Shown in pieces: positions 26,078 through 35,515 of a stretch of DNA of 59,391 nt. The DNA is from Kiritimatiellia bacterium (lineage in GTDB: Bacteria > Verrucomicrobiota > Kiritimatiellia > JAFGHX01): NCBI GenBank assembly GCA_016929905.1, contig JAFGHX010000118.1, positions 1 to 59,391 on the forward strand. Reading direction: 5' to 3'. Each line of letters opens with the position of its first letter. Positions within the stretch are counted from its first letter, which is position 1. The notes under the pieces are model-generated. The model ran no database searches and was not told the DNA's origin. It was given only the letters and a program-made list of their open reading frames with translations. A program made the translations under genes and the position numbers.

Positions 26078-26430
26078 GCGGCCACACACACAGCCGCAGA
26101 CGCTGGTGGTCCACCAACGCCATCACGCCCTTGTTTCGAACGGGTGCACCCTATCGCCCCCGTCCGAGCGGCCTGACCAATCCGACTTGTCCGACACGCG
26201 CGACCAAGAGCAAACCAGGAAGGCCGCAGGCCTCCACCAGATGCGCGTAGCGTGACTATTCAACGAAGGGCGCCAAAGTCGCCTTGAACCGGGATGGGTC
26301 TTCCCTTTGTTCCGGATTTTGAGATGATAACGAATTATAATACGTTTTTTTCACATTATCCTTGCTTATCCAGTCAAGATTCTCTAGATTCCTGACAATA
26401 CAGCGGTTGCCAATGGGGGAGGACGCTGCC
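26078..26430. other. Gap between the rtc scar and the rloAB pair
   Basis: About 350 bases. The first 170 are GC-rich with no gene. From 26315 the sequence turns AT-rich, which marks the edge of a compositionally different block. Confidence 0.4.
26336..26341 (+). promoter_or_regulatory. Candidate -10 box upstream of rloA
   Basis: A perfect TATAAT at 26336-26341 lies in an AT-rich run about 90 bases before the rloA start. No good -35 hexamer is found at 16-18 bases upstream (CGGATT is the best), so the assignment is tentative. Confidence 0.35.
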
Positions 26431-27783
26431 ATGTTGCTCCAGTTTGCTGTCGAGAATTTCCGCTCGTTCAGTTCCGAAGTTGTGCTCAGCATGCTTCCGG
26501 CGAAGAGCCGACGACAGGACCACAAGGCCCATGTCTTGCAGGACGAAAAGGGCCGACGGGTGAAGGCCCTGCCGATGGCCGCCTTGTACGGTGCAAATGC
26601 CTCCGGGAAATCCAATCTTGTCGAGGCAATCTCCTTCGCAAAACAGATGATTGTCTCGGGCACGAAAGGAGAGGCCCCCATTCGGGTCGTTCCCTTCCGC
26701 CTGGCGCGAGCCACCCGCACCACCCCCAGCCGATTCGAGTTCGTCCTGAAGCACGATGGCGTCCTGTACACCTACGGATTCAAGGTCTCAAACTCAAGGG
26801 TGGAGGAGGAATGGCTGTTCGGTGTCCTCAACAAGAAGGAGGTCCGCCTGTTCGAACGGGTCAATGGGCAAGACAAGGCAACCGTGGAGCTAGGTAATCA
26901 GCTTGCGCCCACCGCGTCGGAGAAACGCGTCCTGGACGTCGTTGCCCGCACGACCAGACCCAATCAATTGTTCCTGACCGAGGCGAACGAGCGTAATGTC
27001 GAGAAGCTCAAACCACTCATGCGTTGGTTTCGGGACAATCTGCAAATCGTCACGCCAACGGCCAGATACCGATTCCTTGAACTCCGCGCACATACGGACA
27101 AGGAGTTTCTCGATTCTCTTGGTCAGTTCCTGCAACAAGCCGATACAGGGATTGCGGCCGTAACGCCCAGCGCCGAATCGGTAGATTTGGATAAGCACTT
27201 CCCCGGTATCGCCTCGGAGATCCAAACGCAGCTTGCCGATCTAGGCAAGGAAGATGAGACCGCTGTCTTTGTGCAGATGGGAAATCAGTTCTTCACCATC
27301 GCCAGAGACACAGCGGCAGGCCAAGGACCGGCCCTTCTGTCCCTGAGAATGCGGCACAGGACCGCAGAGGGCGAAACCGTGGATTTCGACTCTGGCGACG
27401 AATCCGACGGAACATGTCGCCTGATGCACTTCATCCCGGCGCTACTCGACCTCGAGCAGAATGATCATGTCTACGTCATTGACGAACTCGATCGCAGCAT
27501 GCATCCCCTTCTGTGCAAGCTGCTCGTCGAAACGTTCCTTCAGGGAGTCATTCGCGGAAGATCTAACGGACAACTCATCGTGACCACACACCAAACAAGT
27601 CTGCTCGATCTGGACCTGCTGCGGCGCGATGAAATCTGGTTCATTGAGAAGGATCAGGGCGGCAGCAGCCGTTTGACTTCTCTTGCAGAATACAAGATTC
27701 GAGGTGATCTCAGGGTGGATAATGGCTACCTGAACGGGAGATTCGGAGGCATCCCGGTAGCGGAACACCTTCGCGTAGTCTGA
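26431..27783 (+). CDS. RloA-like AAA/ABC-type ATPase (AAA_21)
   Basis: 450 residues. The N-terminus (FAVENFRSFSSEVVLSM) is typical of SMC/OLD-like ATPases; Walker A GANASGKS is at residues 54-61, Walker B VYVIDELDRSMHP lies in the last third and the switch histidine is in LIVTTHQTSLLD. It is paired with the RloB-like protein 14 bases downstream. ATPase + TOPRIM/RloB pairs act in anti-phage defence (AbiL- and PARIS-like organisation), with the ATPase holding or activating the nuclease partner. The start at 26431 has GGGGGAGG upstream; ATG 26413 is an alternative. Confidence 0.85.
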   Translation: MLLQFAVENFRSFSSEVVLSMLPAKSRRQDHKAHVLQDEKGRRVKALPMAALYGANASGKSNLVEAISFAKQMIVSGTKGEAPIRVVPFRLARATRTTPSRFEFVLKHDGVLYTYGFKVSNSRVEEEWLFGVLNKKEVRLFERVNGQDKATVELGNQLAPTASEKRVLDVVARTTRPNQLFLTEANERNVEKLKPLMRWFRDNLQIVTPTARYRFLELRAHTDKEFLDSLGQFLQQADTGIAAVTPSAESVDLDKHFPGIASEIQTQLADLGKEDETAVFVQMGNQFFTIARDTAAGQGPALLSLRMRHRTAEGETVDFDSGDESDGTCRLMHFIPALLDLEQNDHVYVIDELDRSMHPLLCKLLVETFLQGVIRGRSNGQLIVTTHQTSLLDLDLLRRDEIWFIEKDQGGSSRLTSLAEYKIRGDLRVDNGYLNGRFGGIPVAEHLRVV

Positions 27784-27797
27784 GGGAGAACCATCTC

Positions 27798-28475
27798 GTG
27801 AGCTTGACGTCACGCAGGAAGAGGCCTCTGGATCGCTCAGCACCTCACCTGCGCGATACTCGTCTCATCGTAATCGCCGTGGAAGGAGAGAAGACCGAAA
27901 GGCAGTACTTCAAACTCTTCCAGACAGAATTCCGGAGCAAGAAACTTCAGGTGAAGGTTCTTCACACGGAGGGCGGTCGATCATCGCCACGGCATGTGTT
28001 CGACCGTCTGGGCAAGTTCAAGCGGGATTTCGATCTCCGACAGGACGACCAGCTCTGGCTCATGCTGGACGTGGATCGCTGGCCGGAGCGAACCCTTTCG
28101 GAAATCGCGGCCGCCGCCAGATCAAAGAGATTCCGGTTGGCCGTGAGCAACCCTTGTTTCGAGCTGTGGCTGTATCTGCATTACGCCGGGGTCCAGCCGG
28201 GAGCAAGGCTCACATGTCCTCAGATCCGAGAACTACTACGAAGCGAACTCGGCTCGTTCGATCGTACAAGTCTGCGGCTGGAGCAGTATGGCGACAAGGT
28301 ACCGCAGGCGGCCGTTAGAGCGAAAGCCCTGGACGTAGCGCCCACGCAACGCTGGCCGTCTCAGGTCGGAACGCATGTGTATCGCGTCGTCGAGGAAATC
28401 CTGACTCTGCTCTCGGGGCCGACGGCCGCTAGTCCCGAGCCGCCACAAGGCCAACGGGCGCGGGGCCAGTCGTGA
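27798..28475 (+). CDS. RloB-like TOPRIM-type nuclease candidate
   Basis: 225 residues with a GTG start preceded by GAGGGAG. The core matches RloB (PF13707-type): LIVIAVEGEKTERQYF with the first acidic residue, LWLMLDVDRW with a D-x-D pair, and RLAVSNPCFELWLYLHY. These are arranged as in TOPRIM nucleases. It follows the RloA-like ATPase and probably forms a two-gene abortive-infection module with it. Its tRNA or RNA target is unknown. Its stop overlaps the next gene's GTG start. Confidence 0.82.
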   Translation: MSLTSRRKRPLDRSAPHLRDTRLIVIAVEGEKTERQYFKLFQTEFRSKKLQVKVLHTEGGRSSPRHVFDRLGKFKRDFDLRQDDQLWLMLDVDRWPERTLSEIAAAARSKRFRLAVSNPCFELWLYLHYAGVQPGARLTCPQIRELLRSELGSFDRTSLRLEQYGDKVPQAAVRAKALDVAPTQRWPSQVGTHVYRVVEEILTLLSGPTAASPEPPQGQRARGQS

Positions 28476-29629
28476 AGATTCGAATGCGATTGACCAAATC
28501 CATACTCAGCCTCGCACTGTTTCCATGCGTCATCCTCGCGGTGCTTTCCTTCATCCCTGCCGCGCTGCTCGTGCACATCGGCGAGACACGCGAGGGGCGC
28601 CTGTTCGGCGCGACGACGCTCGTGCAGCTCCCCGTGCCCATTCTGCTGTGGATTGCCGCCATCCTGCGCAAACGCCGGAAGTGCTTGTTCACAGCCGCGG
28701 GGCTTGCGTTGATCGCAGGCGTGCTTCTTTGTGTCTGCTACCTCCGGACTCCCGACGGCGAGTCGGCGCCCGGGTCCGCCGCGCGATCCGTGTTCACGGG
28801 GACCGCGCGTTACACGCGCGGCTCCATCGCCAACCTCGTCCCCGAGATCGACCAACTCAAGCTCGGCACGTACCTCTTTCCGAGAATCGATCCCTTCATC
28901 GATTCCGCCCAGGCCGTGCGCGTGCGCGAGTTGTTCCTCGGCGTCTACCGGGACATGCGCCAATCCGAGGAATTCGTGCGGCTCGGATCCGTCATGAACG
29001 ACGTCTACAGAGACCTCTTCCTGCGCAGCCGTCCGTCCGGGCACCTGTACGAGTACGTGCCGCCGGACGCGGCGCACACCGAGCCCCTCCCGGTGATCCT
29101 CTTCCTGCACGGCAGTCTCGGCAACTTCAAAGGCTACCTGTGGGTCTGGAGGCAATTCGCCGACGCGCACGGCTACGCCGTTGTCGCGCCCAGTTTCGGC
29201 GCCGGCAACTGGTACCTGCCGGGCGGCGTGGAGACGGTAGAACACGCCAGGCAGTATGCCGCCGACCACCCACGGATGAACGCGAACCGGATCTACCTCG
29301 CCGGCCTCTCCAACGGCGGTACCGGCGTTTCCAGGGCCGCCACGCGCAATCCCGAGGCGTACGTAGCCCTCATCTTCATCTCGGCCGTGATGGAGAAGGA
29401 CGTCCTTCTCGCGCCCGCCTTCGTTGAAGGGTGGAAGAAGAAGCGTATCCTCCTTGTTCACGGGGCAAAGGACCGGCGAATCCCTGTGCCACTGCCGCGC
29501 GCGGTAGCCGCCGGCCTGGCTCGGCACGATGTGGCCGTGGAATCGCACGAATATGCCGAGGAAGACCACTTCCTCTTCTTCTCCGCCTGGGATCGGCTCA
29601 GCAAGGATATCGCCGCGTGGGTCGAATAG
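28472..29629 (+). CDS. Membrane-anchored alpha/beta hydrolase
   Basis: 385 residues. Three N-terminal hydrophobic segments span roughly residues 9-90 (SILSLALFPCVILAVLSF, LPVPILLWIAAIL, FTAAGLALIAGVLLCVCYL). A catalytic alpha/beta-hydrolase domain follows: ILFLHGSLG (oxyanion strand), LAGLSNGG with the nucleophile Ser, ILLVHGAKDRRIP with the Asp, and EEDHFLFF with the His. It resembles esterase/PHB-depolymerase-type enzymes. The GTG start overlaps the rloB stop, but base composition is closer to the host, so it may be a core gene whose upstream neighbour was replaced. Substrate unknown. Confidence 0.75.
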   Translation: MKIRMRLTKSILSLALFPCVILAVLSFIPAALLVHIGETREGRLFGATTLVQLPVPILLWIAAILRKRRKCLFTAAGLALIAGVLLCVCYLRTPDGESAPGSAARSVFTGTARYTRGSIANLVPEIDQLKLGTYLFPRIDPFIDSAQAVRVRELFLGVYRDMRQSEEFVRLGSVMNDVYRDLFLRSRPSGHLYEYVPPDAAHTEPLPVILFLHGSLGNFKGYLWVWRQFADAHGYAVVAPSFGAGNWYLPGGVETVEHARQYAADHPRMNANRIYLAGLSNGGTGVSRAATRNPEAYVALIFISAVMEKDVLLAPAFVEGWKKKRILLVHGAKDRRIPVPLPRAVAAGLARHDVAVESHEYAEEDHFLFFSAWDRLSKDIAAWVE

Positions 29630-30165
29630 GGTCTGCGTGACTCGAGAAGACGCGGAGGTGGTTTGACTGTGCAAAGCGGTACTTTACAAAATCCAGCCGG
29701 TCTATCCGGGAACCCCACTCGACTTCCGGGTAGGGCGGCCGTCTCGGCCGCCCATGGCCGGCCGGGGACGCCCGGCCTGCTTCGATGGCGGGTAACGTGT
29801 TCTGTCGGAAAGACCCGGCGCGGGTGGAACCCGCCTTCGCGCGGCGTTAACGGCGGGCGCGGCCTACCGAGACACATGCAGAGGCGTGTATCCTGACCGT
29901 CATGCCGCCGAAGATGAGAATTCCTTTGTCGTAGGCTTTATCGTAAGCTTTGTCGGAAACCCGGGCGCACAGACCGTCTGGTGCGGGCTTCGCCCGCAAC
30001 CCAGAGGTCAGAGGTCGGAGATCAGAGGTCAGCGGCTCTTCCGGCATACACGCGTCGCCCATCTGACCTCTGACTTCTGACATCTGACCTCTTGGGAGCC
30101 GAAAACTTCTTGTTTTTCGTTGCAGTTTTCGAGGACGAAGCCACTAATTCCGAGGAGACCCGACC
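29630..30165. repeat. Repeat-rich intergenic region: 12-bp array and facing heptamer arrays
   Basis: About 535 bases without a gene. 29725-29775 is a GC-rich palindromic stretch (CGGCCGTCTCGGCCG). 29921-29956 carries three 12-bp units (CTTTGTCGTAGG, CTTTATCGTAAG, CTTTGTCGGAAA), a second 12-bp family. 30003-30033 carries AGAGGTC heptamers and 30059-30091 the complementary CTCTGAC/ATCTGAC heptamers, a facing pair like those near 11,000 and 24,000. Confidence 0.8.
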
Positions 30166-30858
30166 ATGCCGCAGAGAATCCTGGTGGTCGAGGATGAGCC
30201 GGGCATTGCGGACAACATCACCTATGCCCTCCGAACCGAGGGATTCGATGTCGTCTGGTGTGCCACGGGCCGGGACGCGAAGAAGGCCCTGGACGAAGGG
30301 GACATCGCGCTGATGATCCTCGATGTCGGGCTGCCGGACCGGAACGGGTTCGAGCTGTGCAAAGAGATCAGAAAGACGTCCGAGCTGCCGATCATCTTCC
30401 TGACCGCGCGGGCCGACGAGGTGGACCGGATTGTCGGCCTGGAAATCGGGGGCGACGACTATGTCGTGAAGCCGTTCAGCCCGCGGGAACTCTCCGCCCG
30501 GGTGAAAGCGATCCTGCGCAGGACCGCCGAGAAGGAGCCCCCCGGCACGCGCGCCGAGGCCGTGGCACTCCCGTTCGCCGTGGACGCGAAGCGGCTCAGC
30601 ATCTCCTACTGCGGCCGGCCTCTGGATCTGTCCCGCTACGAGTTCAGGATTCTCGAGCTGCTCGTCAACCGGCCCGGCTGGGTGTTCTCGAGAGAGCAGA
30701 TACTGGACCGGGTCTGGGAGGAGCCCGAATCGAGCATGGACCGCACGGTCGACACGCACATCAAGACCATCCGCGCCAAGCTCCGGCAGATCAAGCCGGA
30801 GCCCGACCCCATCAGGACTCATCGCGGACTGGGCTACTCATTGAGGGAATCGTGGTGA
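30166..30858 (+). CDS. creB: Response regulator, CreB-like (OmpR/PhoB family)
   Basis: 230 residues. The receiver domain has the phospho-acceptor D53 (ILDVGLPDRNG), T80 in IIFLTAR and K102 in YVVKPFS. The C-terminal winged helix (RYEFRILELLVNRPGWVFSR, VDTHIKTIRAKLR) binds DNA. Its stop overlaps the GTG start of the sensor kinase. With creC and creD downstream it forms a Cre-type two-component operon that in Enterobacteria responds to carbon source and envelope stress. Confidence 0.9.
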   Translation: MPQRILVVEDEPGIADNITYALRTEGFDVVWCATGRDAKKALDEGDIALMILDVGLPDRNGFELCKEIRKTSELPIIFLTARADEVDRIVGLEIGGDDYVVKPFSPRELSARVKAILRRTAEKEPPGTRAEAVALPFAVDAKRLSISYCGRPLDLSRYEFRILELLVNRPGWVFSREQILDRVWEEPESSMDRTVDTHIKTIRAKLRQIKPEPDPIRTHRGLGYSLRESW

Positions 30859-32300
30859 AGATCAGAACCCGGCTGTTCCTGACCTTCCTGATCCTGGTGG
30901 GGCTCGGCTTCTACGGGTTGGTCGACTGGCTGCTGGACGACCTGCGCCCGCGTTATCTCGAGACGACCGAGGAGGCCATGGTCGACACGGCGACGCTGCT
31001 CTCGTCGCTGCTGGCCACGCAGGTCTCACCGGACGGACAGGTCCCGACCGGCGGTCTGCGTGCGGCATTCGACGACGCGCACGCGCGGGAATTCTCGGCC
31101 CGGATCTACGAACTGGCCAAGACGCGCATGGCCATGCGCGTCTACGTGACCGATGCCCGAGGCATCGTGCTCTTCGATTCCGACGGCGGCAAGGACGAAG
31201 GCAGAGACTATTCCCGGTGGAACGACGTCTACAAGACCTTGCGCGGCGAGTACGGTGCGCGCTCAACACGGCGCGATCCGAACGACCCGGGCACCTCAAC
31301 CCTGCACGTCGCCTCGCCGATCCGGGTCGGCGGCGAGACGGTCGGCGTGCTCACCGTCTGCAAGCCGTCGGGCAGTGTGACCCAGTTCATCCAGCGCGCC
31401 AAACGCAAGATCGTCGGGGCCGCCGTTGTGGCCGCGGCCGCGGTCGTGCTGGTCGGGATCGTCGCCTCCGCCTGGGTGACGCGGCCTATTCAGAAGCTCA
31501 CCCGCTACGCCCATGCCGTGCGGGACGGCAAACGCGTCTCGCTGCCCGCGCTTGGCAGGAGCGAGATCGGGGAGCTGGGCGCGGCGTTCGAGCAGATGCG
31601 CGACGCGCTGGAAGGCAAGCGCTACGTGGAGGAGTACGTCCAGACGCTGACGCACGAAATGAAGAGCCCGCTCGCCTCGCTGCAGGGCGCCGCCGAATTG
31701 CTCGAGGAAGACGTGCCGCCCGAGCAGCGCCGCCGTTTTCTCGAGAACATTCGCACCGAAACCACCCGTATCCGCAACGTCGTGGACCGGCTGCTTCAGC
31801 TCTCCTCGCTCGAGAGCCGCAAAGCGCTGAGAGAGGTGGAGCCGATCGGGATGACGGAACTCGTGTCCGAGGTGCTCGAGAGCATGAACCCGCTCATCAC
31901 GGGCAAGGCGCTCTCGCTCGAGAAGAAGCTGGACGCGGACACAGCCGTGCGCGGCGAGCGGTTCCTGATCCGGCAGGCATTCCAGAATCTGCTGCAGAAC
32001 GCGATCGAGTTCACCCCGCGGGGCGGCGCCGTCTCCGTAGGCCTGCGCCGGGACGGGGAGGCCGTCGTGCTCTCCGTGGCCGATACGGGTGTCGGTATCC
32101 CGGACTACGCGCTGAGCCAGGTGTTCGACAGGTTCTACTCGCTGCGCCGGCCCGATACCGGCAGGAAAAGCTCAGGGTTGGGCCTGCCCTTCGTGCGTGA
32201 GGCCGCCACGCTGCACGGCGGCGAGGCCACCCTCGAAAACCGCCCCGACGGCGGCGCCGTTGCCACGCTTCGCCTGCCGTGCATCCACCCGGGAAACTGA
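30855..32300 (+). CDS. creC: Sensor histidine kinase, CreC-like
   Basis: 481 residues with GTG start (GTGA overlap with creB; GTG 30852 also possible). One membrane span at residues 7-25, a periplasmic sensor domain to about 185, a second span 188-208, HAMP, then the H-box LTHEMKSPLAS with H267, the N-box QNLLQNAIEF and G-boxes VADTGVGIP and SGLGLPFV. It autophosphorylates at H267 and passes phosphate to CreB. The signal is unknown. Confidence 0.9.
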   Translation: MKIRTRLFLTFLILVGLGFYGLVDWLLDDLRPRYLETTEEAMVDTATLLSSLLATQVSPDGQVPTGGLRAAFDDAHAREFSARIYELAKTRMAMRVYVTDARGIVLFDSDGGKDEGRDYSRWNDVYKTLRGEYGARSTRRDPNDPGTSTLHVASPIRVGGETVGVLTVCKPSGSVTQFIQRAKRKIVGAAVVAAAAVVLVGIVASAWVTRPIQKLTRYAHAVRDGKRVSLPALGRSEIGELGAAFEQMRDALEGKRYVEEYVQTLTHEMKSPLASLQGAAELLEEDVPPEQRRRFLENIRTETTRIRNVVDRLLQLSSLESRKALREVEPIGMTELVSEVLESMNPLITGKALSLEKKLDADTAVRGERFLIRQAFQNLLQNAIEFTPRGGAVSVGLRRDGEAVVLSVADTGVGIPDYALSQVFDRFYSLRRPDTGRKSSGLGLPFVREAATLHGGEATLENRPDGGAVATLRLPCIHPGN

Positions 32301-32539
32301 GACTTGAAAGTAGAAGCGGCGTCCCGCCGCTTTCCCCGGGCCGAAGGCCCGGGTCCCCGGGAGAGGAAGAGCCGAGCCGCCGTCGCCCTGCGGGCTATGG
32401 CGAGCCAGGGACCGCTCTTCCACTTTCCGCGCGGGAAACATTTCCACGCCGATTTCACACCCACTTCCTATTCTCTTCACACGCACAGCCTACTGTTACC
32501 GGTGATTCTCAGATGCGTGAACCCGACCCAGGAGGAACC
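32301..32539. terminator. Hairpin-rich spacer inside the cre operon
   Basis: About 240 bases between creC and the next gene. GAAGCGGCGTCCCGCCGCTTTC near 32310 and CCGGGCCGAAGGCCCGG near 32338 form strong hairpins that may attenuate read-through or be GC-rich dispersed repeats. An AGGAGG at 32530-32535 serves the next gene. Confidence 0.45.
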
Positions 32540-34195
32540 GTGAGAAACTTGTGCAGCGTCATCTTTCTGTTGTGGGCCGGCTTGACGGCGCACGGCGCCG
32601 AATCCGTCTCGGTGCCCTGGGCGGAAGTGAAACAGTTGTACCGCGAAAGTCTGGAACGGGACATGAAGGAGAAAGCGCGGGAGCAGGAAGAAACACAAGT
32701 GCACGCCATCGAGGAGGCCGTGTACCGGCTGTCGGTCCGGGGTGAGACGGCCGCGGGCGAAGCACTGCTGTCGGGCAAAGTCATTCGCGGGCAGCCGGCG
32801 CCGATTCCCCTGTTCGACGCACGGGTCGTCCTCTGTGCGGTCCAAAGCGTGAAGGGCGGCTCGTTGCTGTGTGCCGCCAACGGGCCCGAGATCGCGTTTC
32901 TGCCGGCGGGAGAAGGGCCGTTCCAGGTGCAGGTGTCTTTTCTCGCCCCCATCGAAGAAGAGAGCCGTGCCCGGTTCGTCTCGCTCACGGTTCCCAACGC
33001 GATCCGCAACACGCTCGCGCTCGAGTTGCCCGACGACGGAGAAGTCGTCGACCCGCCGGGCCTGCTCGCGACGAACGGCCTCTATCACTTCGCGGCGACC
33101 AACATGCTGACCGTCCGCTTCCGCACCAGGGATCGGGTTGCCGCGGCATCCATGATTGAAGTGGACATCTTCTCCCGGGTCCGGATTCAGGGCCGGCACG
33201 CCGTCATCAAGACGCATTTTCTGCCCGTTCAGCTGTTATCGGCCCCCTTTGCCTTGAAGGCACCGGCCGGTGGCGACTACCTGACCTCGTCGCTGAAGCC
33301 CTCCTGGATCGAGCAGACCGACGGCACCACGTACCGCATCACGCTCCCACAGGACGCCAGGCAGGAGGCGTTCTGCGTTCAGTTCGTCGTGCCGGCGGCC
33401 GGCGGTGACGACCGGTTCTCCTTCGAGCTGCCGAGTATCGGCGACAACAACGGAAAGGAAGGCCACTTCGTATTGGAGGAAGCGGAAGACGTGCAGCTTT
33501 CGCTGACGGCGGACGGCCTGGTCTCGGGTATCCCCATTGCGACACTCCCCGTGCCGCTGCGCGCGCTCGCGCAAGACGAACGCACCTGCATGCGGGCGCC
33601 GACCGGAAACCCGCTGGCGGTGGCGGTCAAGCGGTTCCGGGCGGTCGAGACCCCTCCCATTGTCCTGGACTCCATCCATTTCTTCGCTTCCTTCGAGGAG
33701 AACGGCGGCGCCGTCACCGTCGTGATGCTGACGTTGCCGCCCGAGGCCGGCGCGCGGCTTCGCCTGAAACGCGTCCCGGATGCCGAAATATGGTCTCTGC
33801 GCGTCAACGGCGAACGCCGCAAGGTCTACGAGAACGAAGACGGCGCGTGGATCATCCCGCTCACGCCGGGGCAGGCCTCCGAAGTTGAACTGGCCGTCCT
33901 GCGCAGGGGCCCCAAACTCGGCCTGCAGGGGCGCCTGGAAGTCGTCATACCGGCGACCGGCCTGCCCGCCAGAAACGTGTATTTGGGGATCGCACTGCCG
34001 CCGCGCGTCCAGCTCATGTCGATCGAGGGACCGGTCAGCCCGGCGGAGGGCAACCGGGGCAAGGCGCCGCGCGAGTTCGTCGGCAACCCCTACTATTTCT
34101 CGCGCGCCTTCTACAAGGGCGAGGCGATGCCCCTGGCAATTGCGTACAAGGAACCGGTCAAAGAGGACAGGCGCGAAAAGGGAGGAGCACGATGA
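32540..34195 (+). CDS. Secreted or periplasmic protein between creC and creD, function unknown
   Basis: 551 residues with GTG start at 32540, chosen because AGGAGG precedes it and a signal peptide follows (LCSVIFLLWAGLTAHGAES). The mature protein is rich in beta strands with repeating sandwich-like blocks (FQVQVSFLAPIEEE, TVRFRTRDRVAAASMIEVDI, RLEVVIPATGLPARNVYLGI). I do not recognise the family. It overlaps creD by four bases (ATGA), so the two are made together. It probably works with the CreD-like membrane protein in the envelope. Confidence 0.7.
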   Translation: MRNLCSVIFLLWAGLTAHGAESVSVPWAEVKQLYRESLERDMKEKAREQEETQVHAIEEAVYRLSVRGETAAGEALLSGKVIRGQPAPIPLFDARVVLCAVQSVKGGSLLCAANGPEIAFLPAGEGPFQVQVSFLAPIEEESRARFVSLTVPNAIRNTLALELPDDGEVVDPPGLLATNGLYHFAATNMLTVRFRTRDRVAAASMIEVDIFSRVRIQGRHAVIKTHFLPVQLLSAPFALKAPAGGDYLTSSLKPSWIEQTDGTTYRITLPQDARQEAFCVQFVVPAAGGDDRFSFELPSIGDNNGKEGHFVLEEAEDVQLSLTADGLVSGIPIATLPVPLRALAQDERTCMRAPTGNPLAVAVKRFRAVETPPIVLDSIHFFASFEENGGAVTVVMLTLPPEAGARLRLKRVPDAEIWSLRVNGERRKVYENEDGAWIIPLTPGQASEVELAVLRRGPKLGLQGRLEVVIPATGLPARNVYLGIALPPRVQLMSIEGPVSPAEGNRGKAPREFVGNPYYFSRAFYKGEAMPLAIAYKEPVKEDRREKGGAR

Positions 34196-35430
34196 GTATT
34201 CGACGGATTCTGGCTGTTGGGACGATCTATGTGCTGGCCTGCGGCGGTTGGTGGACGCTGGGCACAACCACCCTGCTGCGCTCGCACGGGTTCTCCACCC
34301 GGCTCGACTCGGAAGTGCAGCGCCTCTGGGGCCAGCCGCTGGTGCAGGAGGCGCCCGCGCTCGCCGTCGAGATTCCCGGCTCCGACCGCGTGAAGCGGCT
34401 CATGCCCGCGTCGAACCGGATCGATGTCGAGTTGAGCACGGACTATCGCAAGAAAGGCCTGATCTGGTATCCCACCTATGTCTGCCGATTCACGGGCGTG
34501 TACACCCTCACGAACGAAGAGGACGTCGCACAGAAAGTGCGCCTCCATTTCGAGTTCCCGTGCAAGCAGGCGACCTACGACGCGTTCAGCGTCTCGCTCG
34601 ACGAGCAACCGCTGCGCGTGCCCGTCGACACGGAGGCGGGTATCGCCGAAATCGTCGAGCTCGCCCCGGGCCAGAGCCGCGTGTTCCGGGTCGCCTATCA
34701 CACGCGCGGGATCCGCGACTGGCGGTACCGCACGGATCCGCATCTCGGGCGCGTGCGTAACCTCACACTGGTTGCCCGGACAGACTTTACGAACGTGGAC
34801 TACACCGACGGCAGCCTCTCGCCCATGCAGAAGGAGCCGATCGCAGACGGCATGCGTCTGACCTGGACGGCGTCGGACCTCATCACGAAGCAGGACATCG
34901 GGATCGTTGTCCCGGAGAAGCTGAATCCGGGCCCCGTCTCCTCGCGCATCACCTTCTTCGCGCCGGTCTGTCTCATCTTCTTCTTTGTCCTGATCGGCAC
35001 CATCAACATCGTGCGGAAGGTGAACATTCACCCGATGCACTACCTGTTTGTCGCCGCGGGCTTCTTTGCCTTCCACCTGCTGCTCGCCTACCTGGTCGAC
35101 CACGTCGACATGCACCTGGCGTTCCTCATCTCGGCCGTGACGTCGGTCGGGCTGGTCACCGGCTACATGTCGGCGGCGCTGGGCAAACGCTTCCCGCGTA
35201 CGGCGGCCGTCGCCGGCCAGCTCTTCTTCCTCGTGCTGTTTTCGTACAGCTTCTTCTTCAAAGGGTTCACGGGGCTCACGGTGGCGATCGGCTCCGTGGT
35301 CACGCTCGCCGTGCTCATGGCCGTTACGGCGCGGATCGACTGGAACATGGTGTTCGGCAAGGGCAGCCGCTCAGGGCTGCAGCCGCCACCTCTGCCCACC
35401 TCGTCCGCGGCCGCTCGGGACTTGCCGTGA
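34192..35430 (+). CDS. creD: CreD-like inner membrane protein
   Basis: 412 residues. One N-terminal span, then a large periplasmic domain to about residue 255, then five or six spans. The C-terminal bundle has the CreD signature HPMHYLFVAAGFFAFHLLLA followed by YLVDHVDMHLAFL. CreD is a CreBC-regulated envelope protein in Enterobacteria. Here it is the last gene of creB-creC-unknown-creD, an unusual order with the extra secreted protein inserted. Confidence 0.82.
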   Translation: MSIRRILAVGTIYVLACGGWWTLGTTTLLRSHGFSTRLDSEVQRLWGQPLVQEAPALAVEIPGSDRVKRLMPASNRIDVELSTDYRKKGLIWYPTYVCRFTGVYTLTNEEDVAQKVRLHFEFPCKQATYDAFSVSLDEQPLRVPVDTEAGIAEIVELAPGQSRVFRVAYHTRGIRDWRYRTDPHLGRVRNLTLVARTDFTNVDYTDGSLSPMQKEPIADGMRLTWTASDLITKQDIGIVVPEKLNPGPVSSRITFFAPVCLIFFFVLIGTINIVRKVNIHPMHYLFVAAGFFAFHLLLAYLVDHVDMHLAFLISAVTSVGLVTGYMSAALGKRFPRTAAVAGQLFFLVLFSYSFFFKGFTGLTVAIGSVVTLAVLMAVTARIDWNMVFGKGSRSGLQPPPLPTSSAAARDLP

Positions 35431-35515
35431 GCGGTTTGGCGCGCCAGGCGCGATTCGTACGTGTTGTCTTGTCGTGCGAGTTGACAAGGCGACGAGAAAG
35501 CGGCGTCTGATGGAG

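Noticed and set aside
23920..26250. 776-codon frame opposite rtcB
   Set aside because: Antisense of rtcB extending through repeats; not protein-like.
8960..30091. CRISPR array among the tandem repeats
   Set aside because: Units of 7, 8 and 12 bp without spacers and no cas genes; these are simple degenerate tandem arrays.
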